Positions 35,174 to 44,370 of a stretch of 64,000 nucleotides of DNA are shown piece by piece. Made by a program: the position numbers and the translations under genes. This stretch comes from Bacillota bacterium (GTDB taxonomy: Bacteria > Bacillota > Clostridia > Acetivibrionales > DSM-1351). Numbering within the stretch: position 1 is the first letter of the stretch; every line of letters begins with the position of its first letter. The DNA lies in contig JAEZRV010000018.1 of NCBI GenBank assembly GCA_023444055.1, positions 37,840-101,839 of the forward strand, in the 5' to 3' direction. The notes below the pieces were generated by a model, which made no database searches, was not told the origin of the DNA, and saw nothing but the letters and a program-made list of their open reading frames with translations.

Positions 35174-36767
35174 TGATGAATCTATTATAAGAAAAGGAAT
35201 AAAAAATATCATTAATTGGAAACAGCTCGATTGTGAGGTATGCGCTGATGCTTGTGACGGTATTGAAGGACTTGAACTTATTAAACAGCATCGCCCTGAT
35301 ATTATTCTTACCGACATTCGCATGCCAGGCTTAGATGGAATAAGTATGATAAAGCAGTTAAAAATAGTGGTGCCAAACGCAAAAGTAATAATTTTAACTG
35401 GATTTAGAGATTTTGACTATGTACATGAGGCTATAAAGTGTGGAGCGTTTGATTTCTTATTAAAGCCTACAAAAATAGAAGAGATTACAAATGTTTTAAC
35501 TAAGGCAGTGAAAGAGTTTAATGAACAAAAGCTTAAGCATTTAGAAGTGGACAAATTTAAACGATTATATGAGCAAAGTATTCCCGTACTGAGAGAAAAA
35601 TTTCTATATGACATTATATATGGTATTAATACAAATGAAGATGAAATTGAAGAAAAGATGAATCTTTTTAGCTTAAAAATTAAAAATTTTGTCCTTGTCA
35701 TTATGGAAAATGATTTTGAGGAAACAAGTTCACAATATGACAAACATTTATGTCAATTTGGTATAGTAAATTCTTTTGAGGAAATATTTGCGGAGAAATA
35801 TGAAGTTATTAGTATAATGCTTAATACTAGCAGAGTTGGATTTATAATTCAGAAAGCAGATAAAACTCCTATAGATATTCCGGAAGTTAGTGAGAAATGT
35901 GGAGAACTTCAGGAGGTTATAAATAATGGCTTTGGATTTACAGTTACCATTGCTGTTAGTTCTAATGGCACATCTGCGATGGAGCTAACTGAAAAACTTA
36001 AAGAATGTTTGGGTTCACTTGAATACAAAAGTTACATGGGAAATAATTCTATTATTCAGTATAGTGATTTAAACTCTTTCTTTAGATATGATGATTATTC
36101 TACTTTGGAAAATTATCAGAAACAATTACTAGAAAGCATTAAATCTGGTAATAACGAATTGGTTAAAGTCTCTACATCAAATATATCTAAGTATGTTAAT
36201 ACAAATAATATTAATTTAAGCTATTTAAAAAACTTTTATTATAGTACACTATCTTCAATTAATAATATTAGAATATCTGTTCTGGCTGTTGATGCAGATA
36301 AAAAACACGAAGAAGGAAGAGATATAGCGAGTTTATTAAAGCTAATAGAAAAATGTGATAGTGTTGATGAACTGAATTCTTTGTTAGAGGAAGTATCTAT
36401 GAGAATTGCAACAAGAGTTAATAGTTTCAATAATAAGAGTTTAAAGCTTATACTTAGAAAAGCAATTGACTATATTCATGAGCATTATAATGATCAGGTT
36501 ACGCTTAATGAAGTAGCTGAGCACATTTATGTTAGTACATTTTACATTAGTAGAATGTTTAAAAAAGAGTTAGGCATCAGCTTCGTGGATTATCTCAATG
36601 ATGTCCGCATTGAGAAAGCAAAGGAATTATTAAAGGATGTTAAGTATAAAACATATGAGGTTGCAGAGTTAGTTGGAATTCCTGACCCGCATTATTTTTC
36701 TAAGATATTTAAAAAATATGCAGGTATGACCCCTTCAGAATATAAAGAGACTTTGTTTATAAACTAG
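35151..36767 (+). CDS. YesN-type response regulator with AraC DNA-binding domain (CuaR-like)
   Basis: REC domain at the N-terminus (VLIIDDE, phospho-acceptor Asp55 in ILTDIRMPG, Lys in LLKPTK), a long central region, and two AraC helix-turn-helix motifs in the last ~100 residues (LNEVAEHIYVSTFYISRMFK and YEVAELVGIPDPHYFSKIFK). 538 residues. GGAGGG precedes ATG 35151. It is expected to activate the ABC transporter genes that begin at 37013. Overlap with the kinase gene and the following terminator-like hairpin suggest the sensory trio SBP-kinase-regulator is one transcript. Confidence 0.93.
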   Translation: MYKVLIIDDESIIRKGIKNIINWKQLDCEVCADACDGIEGLELIKQHRPDIILTDIRMPGLDGISMIKQLKIVVPNAKVIILTGFRDFDYVHEAIKCGAFDFLLKPTKIEEITNVLTKAVKEFNEQKLKHLEVDKFKRLYEQSIPVLREKFLYDIIYGINTNEDEIEEKMNLFSLKIKNFVLVIMENDFEETSSQYDKHLCQFGIVNSFEEIFAEKYEVISIMLNTSRVGFIIQKADKTPIDIPEVSEKCGELQEVINNGFGFTVTIAVSSNGTSAMELTEKLKECLGSLEYKSYMGNNSIIQYSDLNSFFRYDDYSTLENYQKQLLESIKSGNNELVKVSTSNISKYVNTNNINLSYLKNFYYSTLSSINNIRISVLAVDADKKHEEGRDIASLLKLIEKCDSVDELNSLLEEVSMRIATRVNSFNNKSLKLILRKAIDYIHEHYNDQVTLNEVAEHIYVSTFYISRMFKKELGISFVDYLNDVRIEKAKELLKDVKYKTYEVAELVGIPDPHYFSKIFKKYAGMTPSEYKETLFIN

Positions 36768-36925
36768 GACATTTAAAGTAATTGAAAAGAATATGTAATT
36801 GTGACGTAAAGGAAGTGTAATATTTTGTTGTTCAATATTGCGCAGAGTTGTTGACAAGATATTGCACATTAAAGCAAGTTGGTCTATTTTGCAATTAGCC
36901 GCAATTTATTAATATATACATATAG

Positions 36926-36970
36926 AAAAAACAGGCATAGTTGGTGTATTCTTTATGAACGCCTGTTTTT
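36926..36970 (+). terminator. Terminator-like hairpin between regulator and transporter genes
   Basis: AAAAACAGGC (36927-36936) and GCCTGTTTTT (36961-36970) form a 10-bp stem with a 24-base loop and a T-run. It can end the sensory transcript. It lies only 43 bases before the permease start, and a TATAAT at 36986-36991 could restart transcription. Confidence 0.75.
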
Positions 36971-37012
36971 GGTATCATACATTACGTTATAATGAAGGGT
37001 GGCATAGTAACT

Positions 37013-38002
37013 ATGGGAGGAACTCCAACTGCAGTAAAAGATGTAGCTGTTCCCTTGAAAGCCAAGAAGAAAACAGGCTTTTTAAGAGATATAGTAAAAA
37101 ACAAGGTGCTTTACATTATGATGCTCCCTCTATTGGTTGTTATATTTTTTAATAACTATTTACCGATGGCGGGCGTGTTAATAGCGTTTAAAGATTACCA
37201 GTATCATGGAAATAGTTTTATTGAGAACTTTTTCCAAAGTAAATGGGTAGGTCTTAGGAATTTTGAGTTCTTTACAGCAACACCTGATGCTTTTACAATG
37301 ACAAGGAATACTTTAGGGTATAATGTTGCTTTTATATTTCTTGGATTAGTAGTATCTGTATTTTTTGCAATTCTTATTAATGAAATTAAGAATAAGTTTT
37401 TATCAAAGTTTTATCAAGCAAGTATGTTGTTACCATATTTTATGTCTTGGATAGTTGTAAGTTATATTGTATTTGCTATATTTGGTGAGGAAAAAGGTAT
37501 TGTAAACAAAACAATACTTCCTGCACTTGGTTTGAATGAAGTTGGTTGGTATGCAGAACCGAATAAATGGCCAGTTATATTGACGGTTGTAAATTTGTGG
37601 AAATTAACAGGTTATAATACAGTAATATATATAGCAGCAATTGCTGGTATTGATCAAGAGTTTTATGAAGCAGCTATTGTTGATGGAGCATCAAAATGGC
37701 AGCAAATTAAAAGTATTACAATTCCGTTGCTTAAGACATTAATGATAATCCTTACTTTATTAGCAGTAGGAAAGGTTTTCTACTCAGATTTCGGATTGTT
37801 CTTCCAAGTACCAAGAAATACAGGTGCATTATATGATACAACAATGACTATTGATACATACGTATATAATGCATTGCGTACTTTGAATGATGTTGGAATG
37901 GCATCGGCGTCAGGTTTATATCAGTCTGTATGTGGATTTGTCCTTGTAATGATTTCTAACTTGATTGTTAGAAAGATAGATCCAGAACAAGCTTTATTCT
38001 AA
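37013..38002 (+). CDS. Carbohydrate ABC transporter permease 1 (LplB-type; CuaB-like)
   Basis: A membrane subunit of a CUT1 importer. About six transmembrane helices start at YIMMLPLLVVIFF. The EAA loop EAAIVDGASKWQQIKSITIP contacts the ATPase, which is not encoded here and is probably a shared MsmK-type protein. It ends IVRKIDPEQALF, typical of LplB. The ATG at 37013 is preferred because AAGGGTGG lies 10 bases upstream. An ATG at 36992 would add seven residues but overlaps a TATAAT. It is followed after 15 bases by the second permease. Confidence 0.9.
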   Translation: MGGTPTAVKDVAVPLKAKKKTGFLRDIVKNKVLYIMMLPLLVVIFFNNYLPMAGVLIAFKDYQYHGNSFIENFFQSKWVGLRNFEFFTATPDAFTMTRNTLGYNVAFIFLGLVVSVFFAILINEIKNKFLSKFYQASMLLPYFMSWIVVSYIVFAIFGEEKGIVNKTILPALGLNEVGWYAEPNKWPVILTVVNLWKLTGYNTVIYIAAIAGIDQEFYEAAIVDGASKWQQIKSITIPLLKTLMIILTLLAVGKVFYSDFGLFFQVPRNTGALYDTTMTIDTYVYNALRTLNDVGMASASGLYQSVCGFVLVMISNLIVRKIDPEQALF

Positions 38003-38010
38003 GGGGGGGG
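38003..38010 (+). promoter_or_regulatory. G8 homopolymer forming the ribosome site of permease 2
   Basis: Eight consecutive G between the stop of permease 1 and the ATG at 38018, continuing AAGAGTC. Such a tract is unusual in AT-rich DNA and is prone to slippage, which could alter translation initiation of the second permease. Confidence 0.55.
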
Positions 38011-38017
38011 AAGAGTC

Positions 38018-38944
38018 ATGAAACACAAAGATGATGTGCAGGTGGAGACTGTAAATAAATTAAATGATATAAAGCCTTTCTGGAATGGAGTGCTTAATTT
38101 AGGTTTCATATTATATTCATTATGTTGTATAGTGCCACTTATTCTTATAATAAGTATATCTTTTTCAAATGAAAAGGATATTACAATAAATGGTTATTAT
38201 ATTTATCCAAGAGTTTTTAGTTTAGAAGCATATAAATGGGTTCTAAAAACTGGGGAAGCAATATTTAGAGCTTATGGAATATCAATTTTTGTAACAGTAG
38301 TTGGTACGTTAGTGAGTCTAGCAATGATTTCTATGTTCTCTTACGTAATATCAAGAAAAGATTTTAGACACAGAAACAAGTTTGCTTTTATAGTATTTTT
38401 CACAATGATATTTAATGGTGGCTTAGTTCCTTGGTATATGGTATATGTAAATGTGCTACATATGCAAAACACAGTGTTTTCATTAATTATTCCACCACTT
38501 GCTAATGCATGGTATGTAATGATTATGAGAACATTCTATCAGACGAATGTACCTGATTCACTTATTGAATCAGCAAAAATCGATGGTGCTGGAGAGTTTA
38601 GAACTTTCATACAGATAGTTTTACCTTTGGCAAAAGCAGGGCTTGCAACAGTAGGATTGTTCCAATGTTTAGCATACTGGAATGATTGGTATTTACCACT
38701 TATGTTTATCTCTGACGATAAGCTATTTAACTTGCAATATCTATTATATAAGACTCTAGCAGCTATTCAGTATCTGTCACAGGCTGCAAACTTGCCACAA
38801 GGATCTGCGGCACTTGCAAATTTGCCATCAGAGACAGCACGTATGGCGATGTGTACATTGGCAATAGGTCCTATTATAGTAGCATATCCATTCTTCCAGA
38901 AGTATTTTGTAAAAGGTTTAACTGTTGGTGCCGTTAAGGGCTAA
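38018..38944 (+). CDS. Carbohydrate ABC transporter permease 2 (YtcP/AraQ-type; CuaC-like)
   Basis: The second membrane subunit of the CUT1 importer, pairing with the product of the upstream gene. Six hydrophobic segments, with the cytosolic EAA-type loop SAKIDGAGEFRTFIQIVLPL near residue 188 and the C-terminal end FQKYFVKGLTVGAVKG that is typical of YtcP/LplC proteins. 308 residues. ATG 38018 is preceded by the G8 tract. A small GNRA hairpin separates it from the abundant binding protein, probably to raise the binding-protein mRNA relative to the permeases. Confidence 0.92.
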   Translation: MKHKDDVQVETVNKLNDIKPFWNGVLNLGFILYSLCCIVPLILIISISFSNEKDITINGYYIYPRVFSLEAYKWVLKTGEAIFRAYGISIFVTVVGTLVSLAMISMFSYVISRKDFRHRNKFAFIVFFTMIFNGGLVPWYMVYVNVLHMQNTVFSLIIPPLANAWYVMIMRTFYQTNVPDSLIESAKIDGAGEFRTFIQIVLPLAKAGLATVGLFQCLAYWNDWYLPLMFISDDKLFNLQYLLYKTLAAIQYLSQAANLPQGSAALANLPSETARMAMCTLAIGPIIVAYPFFQKYFVKGLTVGAVKG

Positions 38945-38946
38945 TA

Positions 38947-38962
38947 CCATACGAGAGTATGG
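38947..38962 (+). other. GNRA-tetraloop hairpin between permease 2 and binding protein
   Basis: CCATAC-GAGA-GTATGG makes a perfect six-bp stem capped by a GNRA loop three bases after the permease stop. No T-run follows, so it more likely protects or marks an mRNA end for differential stability than terminates. Confidence 0.6.
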
Positions 38963-38999
38963 ATGGCAATAAATATTTATAATTTTAAGGAGGTTCACA

Positions 39000-40535
39000 A
39001 TGCAAAAAGCAAAAAGACTAATAGGTTTAGCTTTAGTTACTTGTATGGCTATCTCAATGGTAGCTGGTTGTGGAAAGACAGATGATGCTGCTACATCCAC
39101 AACAACTACTTCAACAGCTGCTACTTCAACAGCTGCTGAATCAGAAACACTTGATCCAGTAGAATTACAATGGTTTGTTGTTGGTAATGGTCAGCCAAAT
39201 GACATGGACAAGGTTTTAGCAGAGGTTAATAAGTATTTACAACCAAAAATTAACGCTACTCTAAAACTAAACATCTTTACTTGGGGTGATGACTTCGAGA
39301 ACAAGATGGGTGCAAAGATCCAGTCAGGTGAAGCATTTGATATTACTTTCACATCAAACTGGGCTTGTAACTACCAGCAGAATGCACCAAAGGGCGCATT
39401 TGTAGATTTAACTCCTCTTATGGACAAATATGCTCCAAAGACAAAAGAATTATTAGGCGCAAATGTTATAAAAGGTGCTTCAATTGACGGAAAATTGTAC
39501 GCTATTCCTACTAACAAAGAAATGGCTCATAACTGGGGCTTCTTAGTTAACAAGGATATGGCAGATAAGTACGGCATTGATTTGTCAACAATAAAGAAAT
39601 TTGAAGATTTAGAGCCAGCTCTTAAGATTATCAAAGAAAAAGAAGGCGCAAATGGAGTTGAAGCATTCCAGACTCTTACTGGTGAATCAGCATACAGAAT
39701 TCTTGACTTTGAAAAGTTAGTTGATGATAACGTTGCAGGTGCTTTATATGGTGACGGAAGAGATACAAAGGTTGTTAATGACTTTGCTACTCCTGAAGCT
39801 ATGTCATTATTTACAACTCTTAATAAATGGTATAAAGCTGGATATATCAGAAAAGATGCTGATACTATAACAGATTATGCACCAGCTAGAAAAGCAGGTA
39901 AAGTATTCGCATGTACTGCTTCATTAAAGCCAGGAAAAGATGCTGAGCAATCATTATCTGATGGTGTTAACTGGAAACAAGTTGATATCACTCCTGCAAG
40001 AGCAACTACTCGTGAAATGACTGGTTCAATGCAAGCTATTTCAAAGACTTCAAAGAACCCAGAAAGAGCTCTTATGTTCTTAGAATTAATGAACAATGAT
40101 GCTACTCTCTGTAACTTAGTTAACTATGGTTTAGAAGGAACTCACTATACTAAGATTAATGATACTACAATTGAACAAACTCAAGCTGGTAAAGACAACT
40201 ACAACAATGGTTTACAATGGTTGTTTGCTAACCAGTTCAATACATACTTATTCCAGACTGAAGATCCACAAAAATGGACTAAGTTCAAAGAATACAATGC
40301 AAGTGCAGCAGCTTCACCAATCCTTGGATTCACATTTAACACTGAAAAAGTTAAGACTCAGATCGCTGCTTTAACATCTGTTAAGAAGCAGTTCATGCCT
40401 GGTCTAGAAACTGGTAAAGTTGATCCTGCAACAGTTGTTCCTAAGTTTACTGATAAGTTAAAGGCAGCTGGCTTAGATGCAGCTCTTGCTGAAATGCAGA
40501 CACAAGTTGATGCATTCGTAGCAGCAAACAAATAA
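39000..40535 (+). CDS. Cellodextrin-type ABC transporter binding lipoprotein (LplA-like, DUF3502; CuaA-like)
   Basis: Extracellular substrate-binding subunit. The signal peptide ends in the lipobox SMVAGC (Cys near residue 24), followed by a Thr/Ser/Ala-rich tether. The mature protein has LplA-type SBP features (ELQWFVVGNGQPNDMDKVL, GEAFDITFTSNWACNYQQN) and a C-terminal DUF3502 region. 511 residues. AAGGAGG lies about seven bases before the ATG. The codon choice and strong ribosome site suggest high expression, as expected for a binding protein. A strong terminator at 40592 ends the transport unit. Cellobiose or cellodextrin as substrate is inferred from the linked phosphorylase. Confidence 0.9.
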   Translation: MQKAKRLIGLALVTCMAISMVAGCGKTDDAATSTTTTSTAATSTAAESETLDPVELQWFVVGNGQPNDMDKVLAEVNKYLQPKINATLKLNIFTWGDDFENKMGAKIQSGEAFDITFTSNWACNYQQNAPKGAFVDLTPLMDKYAPKTKELLGANVIKGASIDGKLYAIPTNKEMAHNWGFLVNKDMADKYGIDLSTIKKFEDLEPALKIIKEKEGANGVEAFQTLTGESAYRILDFEKLVDDNVAGALYGDGRDTKVVNDFATPEAMSLFTTLNKWYKAGYIRKDADTITDYAPARKAGKVFACTASLKPGKDAEQSLSDGVNWKQVDITPARATTREMTGSMQAISKTSKNPERALMFLELMNNDATLCNLVNYGLEGTHYTKINDTTIEQTQAGKDNYNNGLQWLFANQFNTYLFQTEDPQKWTKFKEYNASAAASPILGFTFNTEKVKTQIAALTSVKKQFMPGLETGKVDPATVVPKFTDKLKAAGLDAALAEMQTQVDAFVAANK

Positions 40536-40591
40536 GATAAACTAAAATAAATGCTCTATATTGTCATTAATGGCATGATAGTAGCTAAAGT

Positions 40592-40631
40592 AAAATGGGG
40601 CTAGCCGCTAGTATAGCGTTAGCCCTATTTT
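40592..40631 (+). terminator. Intrinsic terminator after the binding protein
   Basis: AAAATGGGGCTA (40592-40603) pairs with TTAGCCCTATTTT (40619-40631). The inside adds CGCTA-GTA-TAGCG. It separates the transporter from lacI-cbpA and probably allows partial readthrough. Confidence 0.85.
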
Positions 40632-40689
40632 AATAAATACAAATGTCAATTATGCTTTGACTAATAGATGATAATAGGGTAACAATAAT

Positions 40690-41736
40690 ATGAAAAGTGA
40701 AGAGATAGCTAAAATTGCCGGGGTATCAAGGAGCACTGTTTCAAGAGTTATAAATAATTATTCAAATGTTCCGGATGATACGAAGAAAAAGGTTCTAGAG
40801 GTAATAGAAAAGTATAACTATCAGCCAAATACATGTGCAAGAGTTTTAGCAGGCAAAAAAAGTGATACCATAGGATTATTTATAGTAAGTATAGCTGATG
40901 CGGATAATCCAAATAGATTATATAAAAATGATTACTTTAACCAATTTACTAATGCGATTGTAGATTGTGCTAATTCAAGGGGTTATTACGTATTAGTTAA
41001 TATTATTTACTGCAAAGAGGATTATAGGCGTGTAAATGAGATCTTTTTGCAAAAAAGAATAGATGGTGGTATAGTATTAGGAACTGAAAATGAAGCGGAA
41101 GCCCTGATTAAGATTTCCCAAAAGGGGTGCCCTATAGCATTGATTGATTTTGATGCTGAAGAAATTATTAAGAATAAATCCGAAAATGAAAACTTAATAG
41201 TAGTAGGTTCAAAAGATTACGAGGGAGCTGTAGAGGCTGTAGAATATCTAATTGGATTAGGACATACAGAAATAGGACTATTAGCAGGAAGATTATCTAC
41301 ATATTCTGGAAGACAGAGATATACTGCTTTTTTAGATACTATGAAAAAACATAATTTAGAAATCAATGGTGATTTTATACTTCATGGTGACTTTATTAAA
41401 TCAAAAACATCCAGCGAAGTTCAAAAAATAATTAATAATGGGAAGTTGCCAACAGCATTGTTTTCATCCAATGATGATATGGCAATTACAGCAATAGAAT
41501 TATTTAAGGAAAATAAAATTAAGGTTCCTGAAGATATATCAATAATAGGCTTTGACAATATTACACTTGCATCATTGATAAAGCCGGCACTTACAACAAT
41601 AGAAACTCCAATTTATAATATTGTTGAAAAGACAGTAGAGGAACTGATTTCTAATATAAGAAAGACTAGAAAAGGTTTTAAAAGCTATAGTTATGACACA
41701 AAAATGGTTATTAGAGAGACATGTACAAAGAAGTAA
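40690..41736 (+). CDS. LacI-family transcriptional regulator
   Basis: N-terminal helix-turn-helix IAKIAGVSRSTVSRVINNYS with hinge NYQPNTCARVLAGKKS, then a periplasmic-binding-like effector domain (IGLFIVSIADADNPNR, FSSNDDMAITAIELF, ISIIGFDNITLAS). 348 residues. It lies directly upstream of cbpA and downstream of the transporter terminator, so it probably controls cellobiose phosphorylase and perhaps the transporter in response to a sugar or sugar phosphate. As I recall it, the related cua cluster has no such gene, so this may be an added layer of control. Confidence 0.92.
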   Translation: MKSEEIAKIAGVSRSTVSRVINNYSNVPDDTKKKVLEVIEKYNYQPNTCARVLAGKKSDTIGLFIVSIADADNPNRLYKNDYFNQFTNAIVDCANSRGYYVLVNIIYCKEDYRRVNEIFLQKRIDGGIVLGTENEAEALIKISQKGCPIALIDFDAEEIIKNKSENENLIVVGSKDYEGAVEAVEYLIGLGHTEIGLLAGRLSTYSGRQRYTAFLDTMKKHNLEINGDFILHGDFIKSKTSSEVQKIINNGKLPTALFSSNDDMAITAIELFKENKIKVPEDISIIGFDNITLASLIKPALTTIETPIYNIVEKTVEELISNIRKTRKGFKSYSYDTKMVIRETCTKK

Positions 41737-41790
41737 ATTCTTTGTTGACATAATAAATTAATTAAAAATAATTAAAGAGGAGCTAAAAAC

Positions 41791-44226
41791 ATGAAATACG
41801 GATTTTTTGATGACCAAAACAAAGAATATGTAATCACTACTCCCAAAACACCTTATCCTTGGATAAATTATTTAGGTACTCAAGAATTTTTCTCATTGAT
41901 TTCTAACACTGCTGGGGGATATTGCTTTTATAAGGACGCGCGTTTACGAAGAATAACAAGATATAGGTACAACAATGTTCCAATTGATATGGGAGGAAGA
42001 TACTTCTATATTAATGACAACGGTACTTTATGGTCACCAGGATGGTCACCAGTTAAGGCTGATTTAGACAGTTATGAGTGCAGACACGGTATGGGTTATA
42101 CAAAAATAACTGGAAGTAAGAATGGAATAAGCTCTGAAGTTCTTTTCTTTGTTCCATTGAATTTTAATGGTGAAATTCATAGAGTAAGAATTAAGAATAC
42201 TACAGGTGAAAACAAGAGCTTAAAATTATTCTCATGCATTGAATTCTGTTTATGGAATGCACAAGATGACCAAACAAACTATCAAAGAAACTTAAGTACA
42301 GGTGAAGTTGAAGTTGAAAATTCAGTTATTTATCATAAAACTGAATATAAAGAGAGAAGAAACCACTTTGCTTTCTATTCAGTAAATGCTGATATTACTG
42401 GATTTGATACTGACAGAGATACATTTATTGGACTATATAATGGATATGAGGCACCTCAAGTACCAGTAAGCGGAGAGCCTACAAATACTATTGCTCACGG
42501 ATGGGGACCAATGGCATCTCACTGTATCACAGTTGATCTTAAGCCAGGTGAAGAAAAAGAATTTGACTTCATACTTGGATATGTTGAGAACGATGAAGAT
42601 GACAAGTGGGAAAGCAAGGGTGTAATAAACAAGAAGAAAGCTTATCAAATGATTGAAGCTAAAGGCAATCCAGCTGCTGTACAGGCTGCTTTTGACGAGA
42701 TGCAAAATTCATGGAATAACCTCTTTACTCAATATAAGCTTGAGCATAAGGATGAAAAGCTATGCAGAATGGTTAACATCTGGAACCAGTATCAGTGTAT
42801 GGTTACATTCAATATGTCAAGAAGTGCATCCTATTTTGAAACAGGTATAGGTAGAGGAATGGGCTTCAGAGATTCAAATCAGGATCTTTTAGGCTTTGTT
42901 CATCAAATACCTGATAGAGCAAGAGAAAGAATACTTGACATTGCTGCAACTCAGTTTGAGACAGGTGGAGCATATCACCAATATCAGCCTTTGACTAAAA
43001 AGGGGAATGATGAAATTGGAGGAAACTTCAATGATGATCCACTATGGTTAATTGCAGGTGTAGCTGCTTATCTTAAAGAAACTGGTGATATGAGCATCCT
43101 TGATGAGATGGTTCCATTTGATAATGACGAAAACAATAAGGCGACATTATTTGAGCATTTAAAGCGTTCATTCTATCATGTTGTTAATAATTTAGGACCA
43201 CATAAATTGCCACTAATCGGAAGAGCAGACTGGAACGATTGCTTAAACTTAAATTGTTTCTCAAATACTCCTGGTGAATCCTTCCAGACAACAACTAGCA
43301 AAGATGGAAAAGTTGCAGAATCTGTTTTCATAGCTGGTATGTTTGTTTTATATGGACCAGAATATGTGAAATTATGTGAATTAACTGGTCAGGCTGATGA
43401 GGCTAAAAAGGCGCAAGAAGAAGTAAATAAGATGAACGAAGCTGTTCTGAAACATGGTTGGGATGGAGAATGGTTTATTCGTGCATATGATGACTTCGGA
43501 CAAAAGATAGGAAGTAATGAAAATGAAGAGGGCAAGATATTTATCGAGTCACAGGGCTTCTGCTCAATGGCTGGTATAGGTGTTGATAAAGGCTATGTTG
43601 AAAAGGCTCTTGACTCAGCAAAGAAATACCTTGATACTCCGTATGGATTAGTATTGAATAACCCTGCGTTTACTAAATACTACATAAATATGGGTGAAAT
43701 ATCAACATACCCAGCAGGATATAAAGAAAATGCAGGTATTTTCTGTCACAATAATCCTTGGGTTATTGCAGGTGAAACTGTAATAGGTAGAGGAGATAAA
43801 GCTTTTGAATATTATAAGAAAATAGCACCAGCTTATACAGAAGAAATCAGTGAAATTCATAAGACAGAACCTTATGTTTACTCTCAGATGATTGCTGGTA
43901 AGGATGCTGCAAAACCTGGTGAAGCGAAGAATTCATGGCTTACCGGTACAGCTGCTTGGAACTTTATTGTTATATCACAAAATATTCTTGGAATTAAGCC
44001 AGATTATAATGGACTTATGATAGATCCTTGTATTCCAAGCGATTGGGATGGATACAAGGTAAGCAGAAAGTTTAGAGATGCAACATTTGAAATTTCTATA
44101 ACTAATCCTAACCATGTTTCTAAGGGTGTAAAAAAACTTGTTGTAGATGGCAATGAAATTACTGGTAATGTAATTCCAGTGTTTAATGATGGTAAAGTAC
44201 ACAATGTTGAGGTTGTAATGGGTTAA
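41791..44226 (+). CDS. cbpA: Cellobiose phosphorylase (GH94)
   Basis: Cytosolic enzyme that splits cellobiose with phosphate into glucose-1-phosphate and glucose, saving one ATP per disaccharide. At 811 residues it has the length of characterised clostridial cellobiose phosphorylases. Features: N-terminal beta-sandwich (YGFFDDQNKEYVITTPKTPY), catalytic (alpha/alpha)6 barrel with GRADWNDCLN near residue 480 that bears the general-acid Asp, the RGMGFRDSNQDLLGFVH box, and GTAAWNFIVISQNILGIKP near the C-terminus. AGAGGAG precedes the ATG. It is the catabolic end of the uptake cluster. Confidence 0.96.
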   Translation: MKYGFFDDQNKEYVITTPKTPYPWINYLGTQEFFSLISNTAGGYCFYKDARLRRITRYRYNNVPIDMGGRYFYINDNGTLWSPGWSPVKADLDSYECRHGMGYTKITGSKNGISSEVLFFVPLNFNGEIHRVRIKNTTGENKSLKLFSCIEFCLWNAQDDQTNYQRNLSTGEVEVENSVIYHKTEYKERRNHFAFYSVNADITGFDTDRDTFIGLYNGYEAPQVPVSGEPTNTIAHGWGPMASHCITVDLKPGEEKEFDFILGYVENDEDDKWESKGVINKKKAYQMIEAKGNPAAVQAAFDEMQNSWNNLFTQYKLEHKDEKLCRMVNIWNQYQCMVTFNMSRSASYFETGIGRGMGFRDSNQDLLGFVHQIPDRARERILDIAATQFETGGAYHQYQPLTKKGNDEIGGNFNDDPLWLIAGVAAYLKETGDMSILDEMVPFDNDENNKATLFEHLKRSFYHVVNNLGPHKLPLIGRADWNDCLNLNCFSNTPGESFQTTTSKDGKVAESVFIAGMFVLYGPEYVKLCELTGQADEAKKAQEEVNKMNEAVLKHGWDGEWFIRAYDDFGQKIGSNENEEGKIFIESQGFCSMAGIGVDKGYVEKALDSAKKYLDTPYGLVLNNPAFTKYYINMGEISTYPAGYKENAGIFCHNNPWVIAGETVIGRGDKAFEYYKKIAPAYTEEISEIHKTEPYVYSQMIAGKDAAKPGEAKNSWLTGTAAWNFIVISQNILGIKPDYNGLMIDPCIPSDWDGYKVSRKFRDATFEISITNPNHVSKGVKKLVVDGNEITGNVIPVFNDGKVHNVEVVMG

Positions 44227-44269
44227 TAGTGTATTAGGGGTTATATAGATGGATATAAAAGAATGACAC

Positions 44270-44323
44270 AACTTCCCAAAAAGGGCCGGAGGAAATAATT
44301 CTCTGGCTCTTTTTGGGAAGTTT
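44270..44323 (+). terminator. Strong terminator after cbpA
   Basis: AACTTCCCAAAAAG and CTTTTTGGGAAGTT pair perfectly, with an inner GCC-GAG/CTC-GGC extension. The stem also faces the convergent phoR, so it may act in both directions. Confidence 0.95.
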
Positions 44324-44370
44324 ATTTAAATATAATAGAATAGCTCTTTTCTTTGATTGATGCTACTTTG

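Noticed and set aside
43975..44271. Two minus-strand frames at the 3' end of cbpA
   Set aside because: They overlap conserved codons of a full-length GH94 enzyme and lack ribosome sites.
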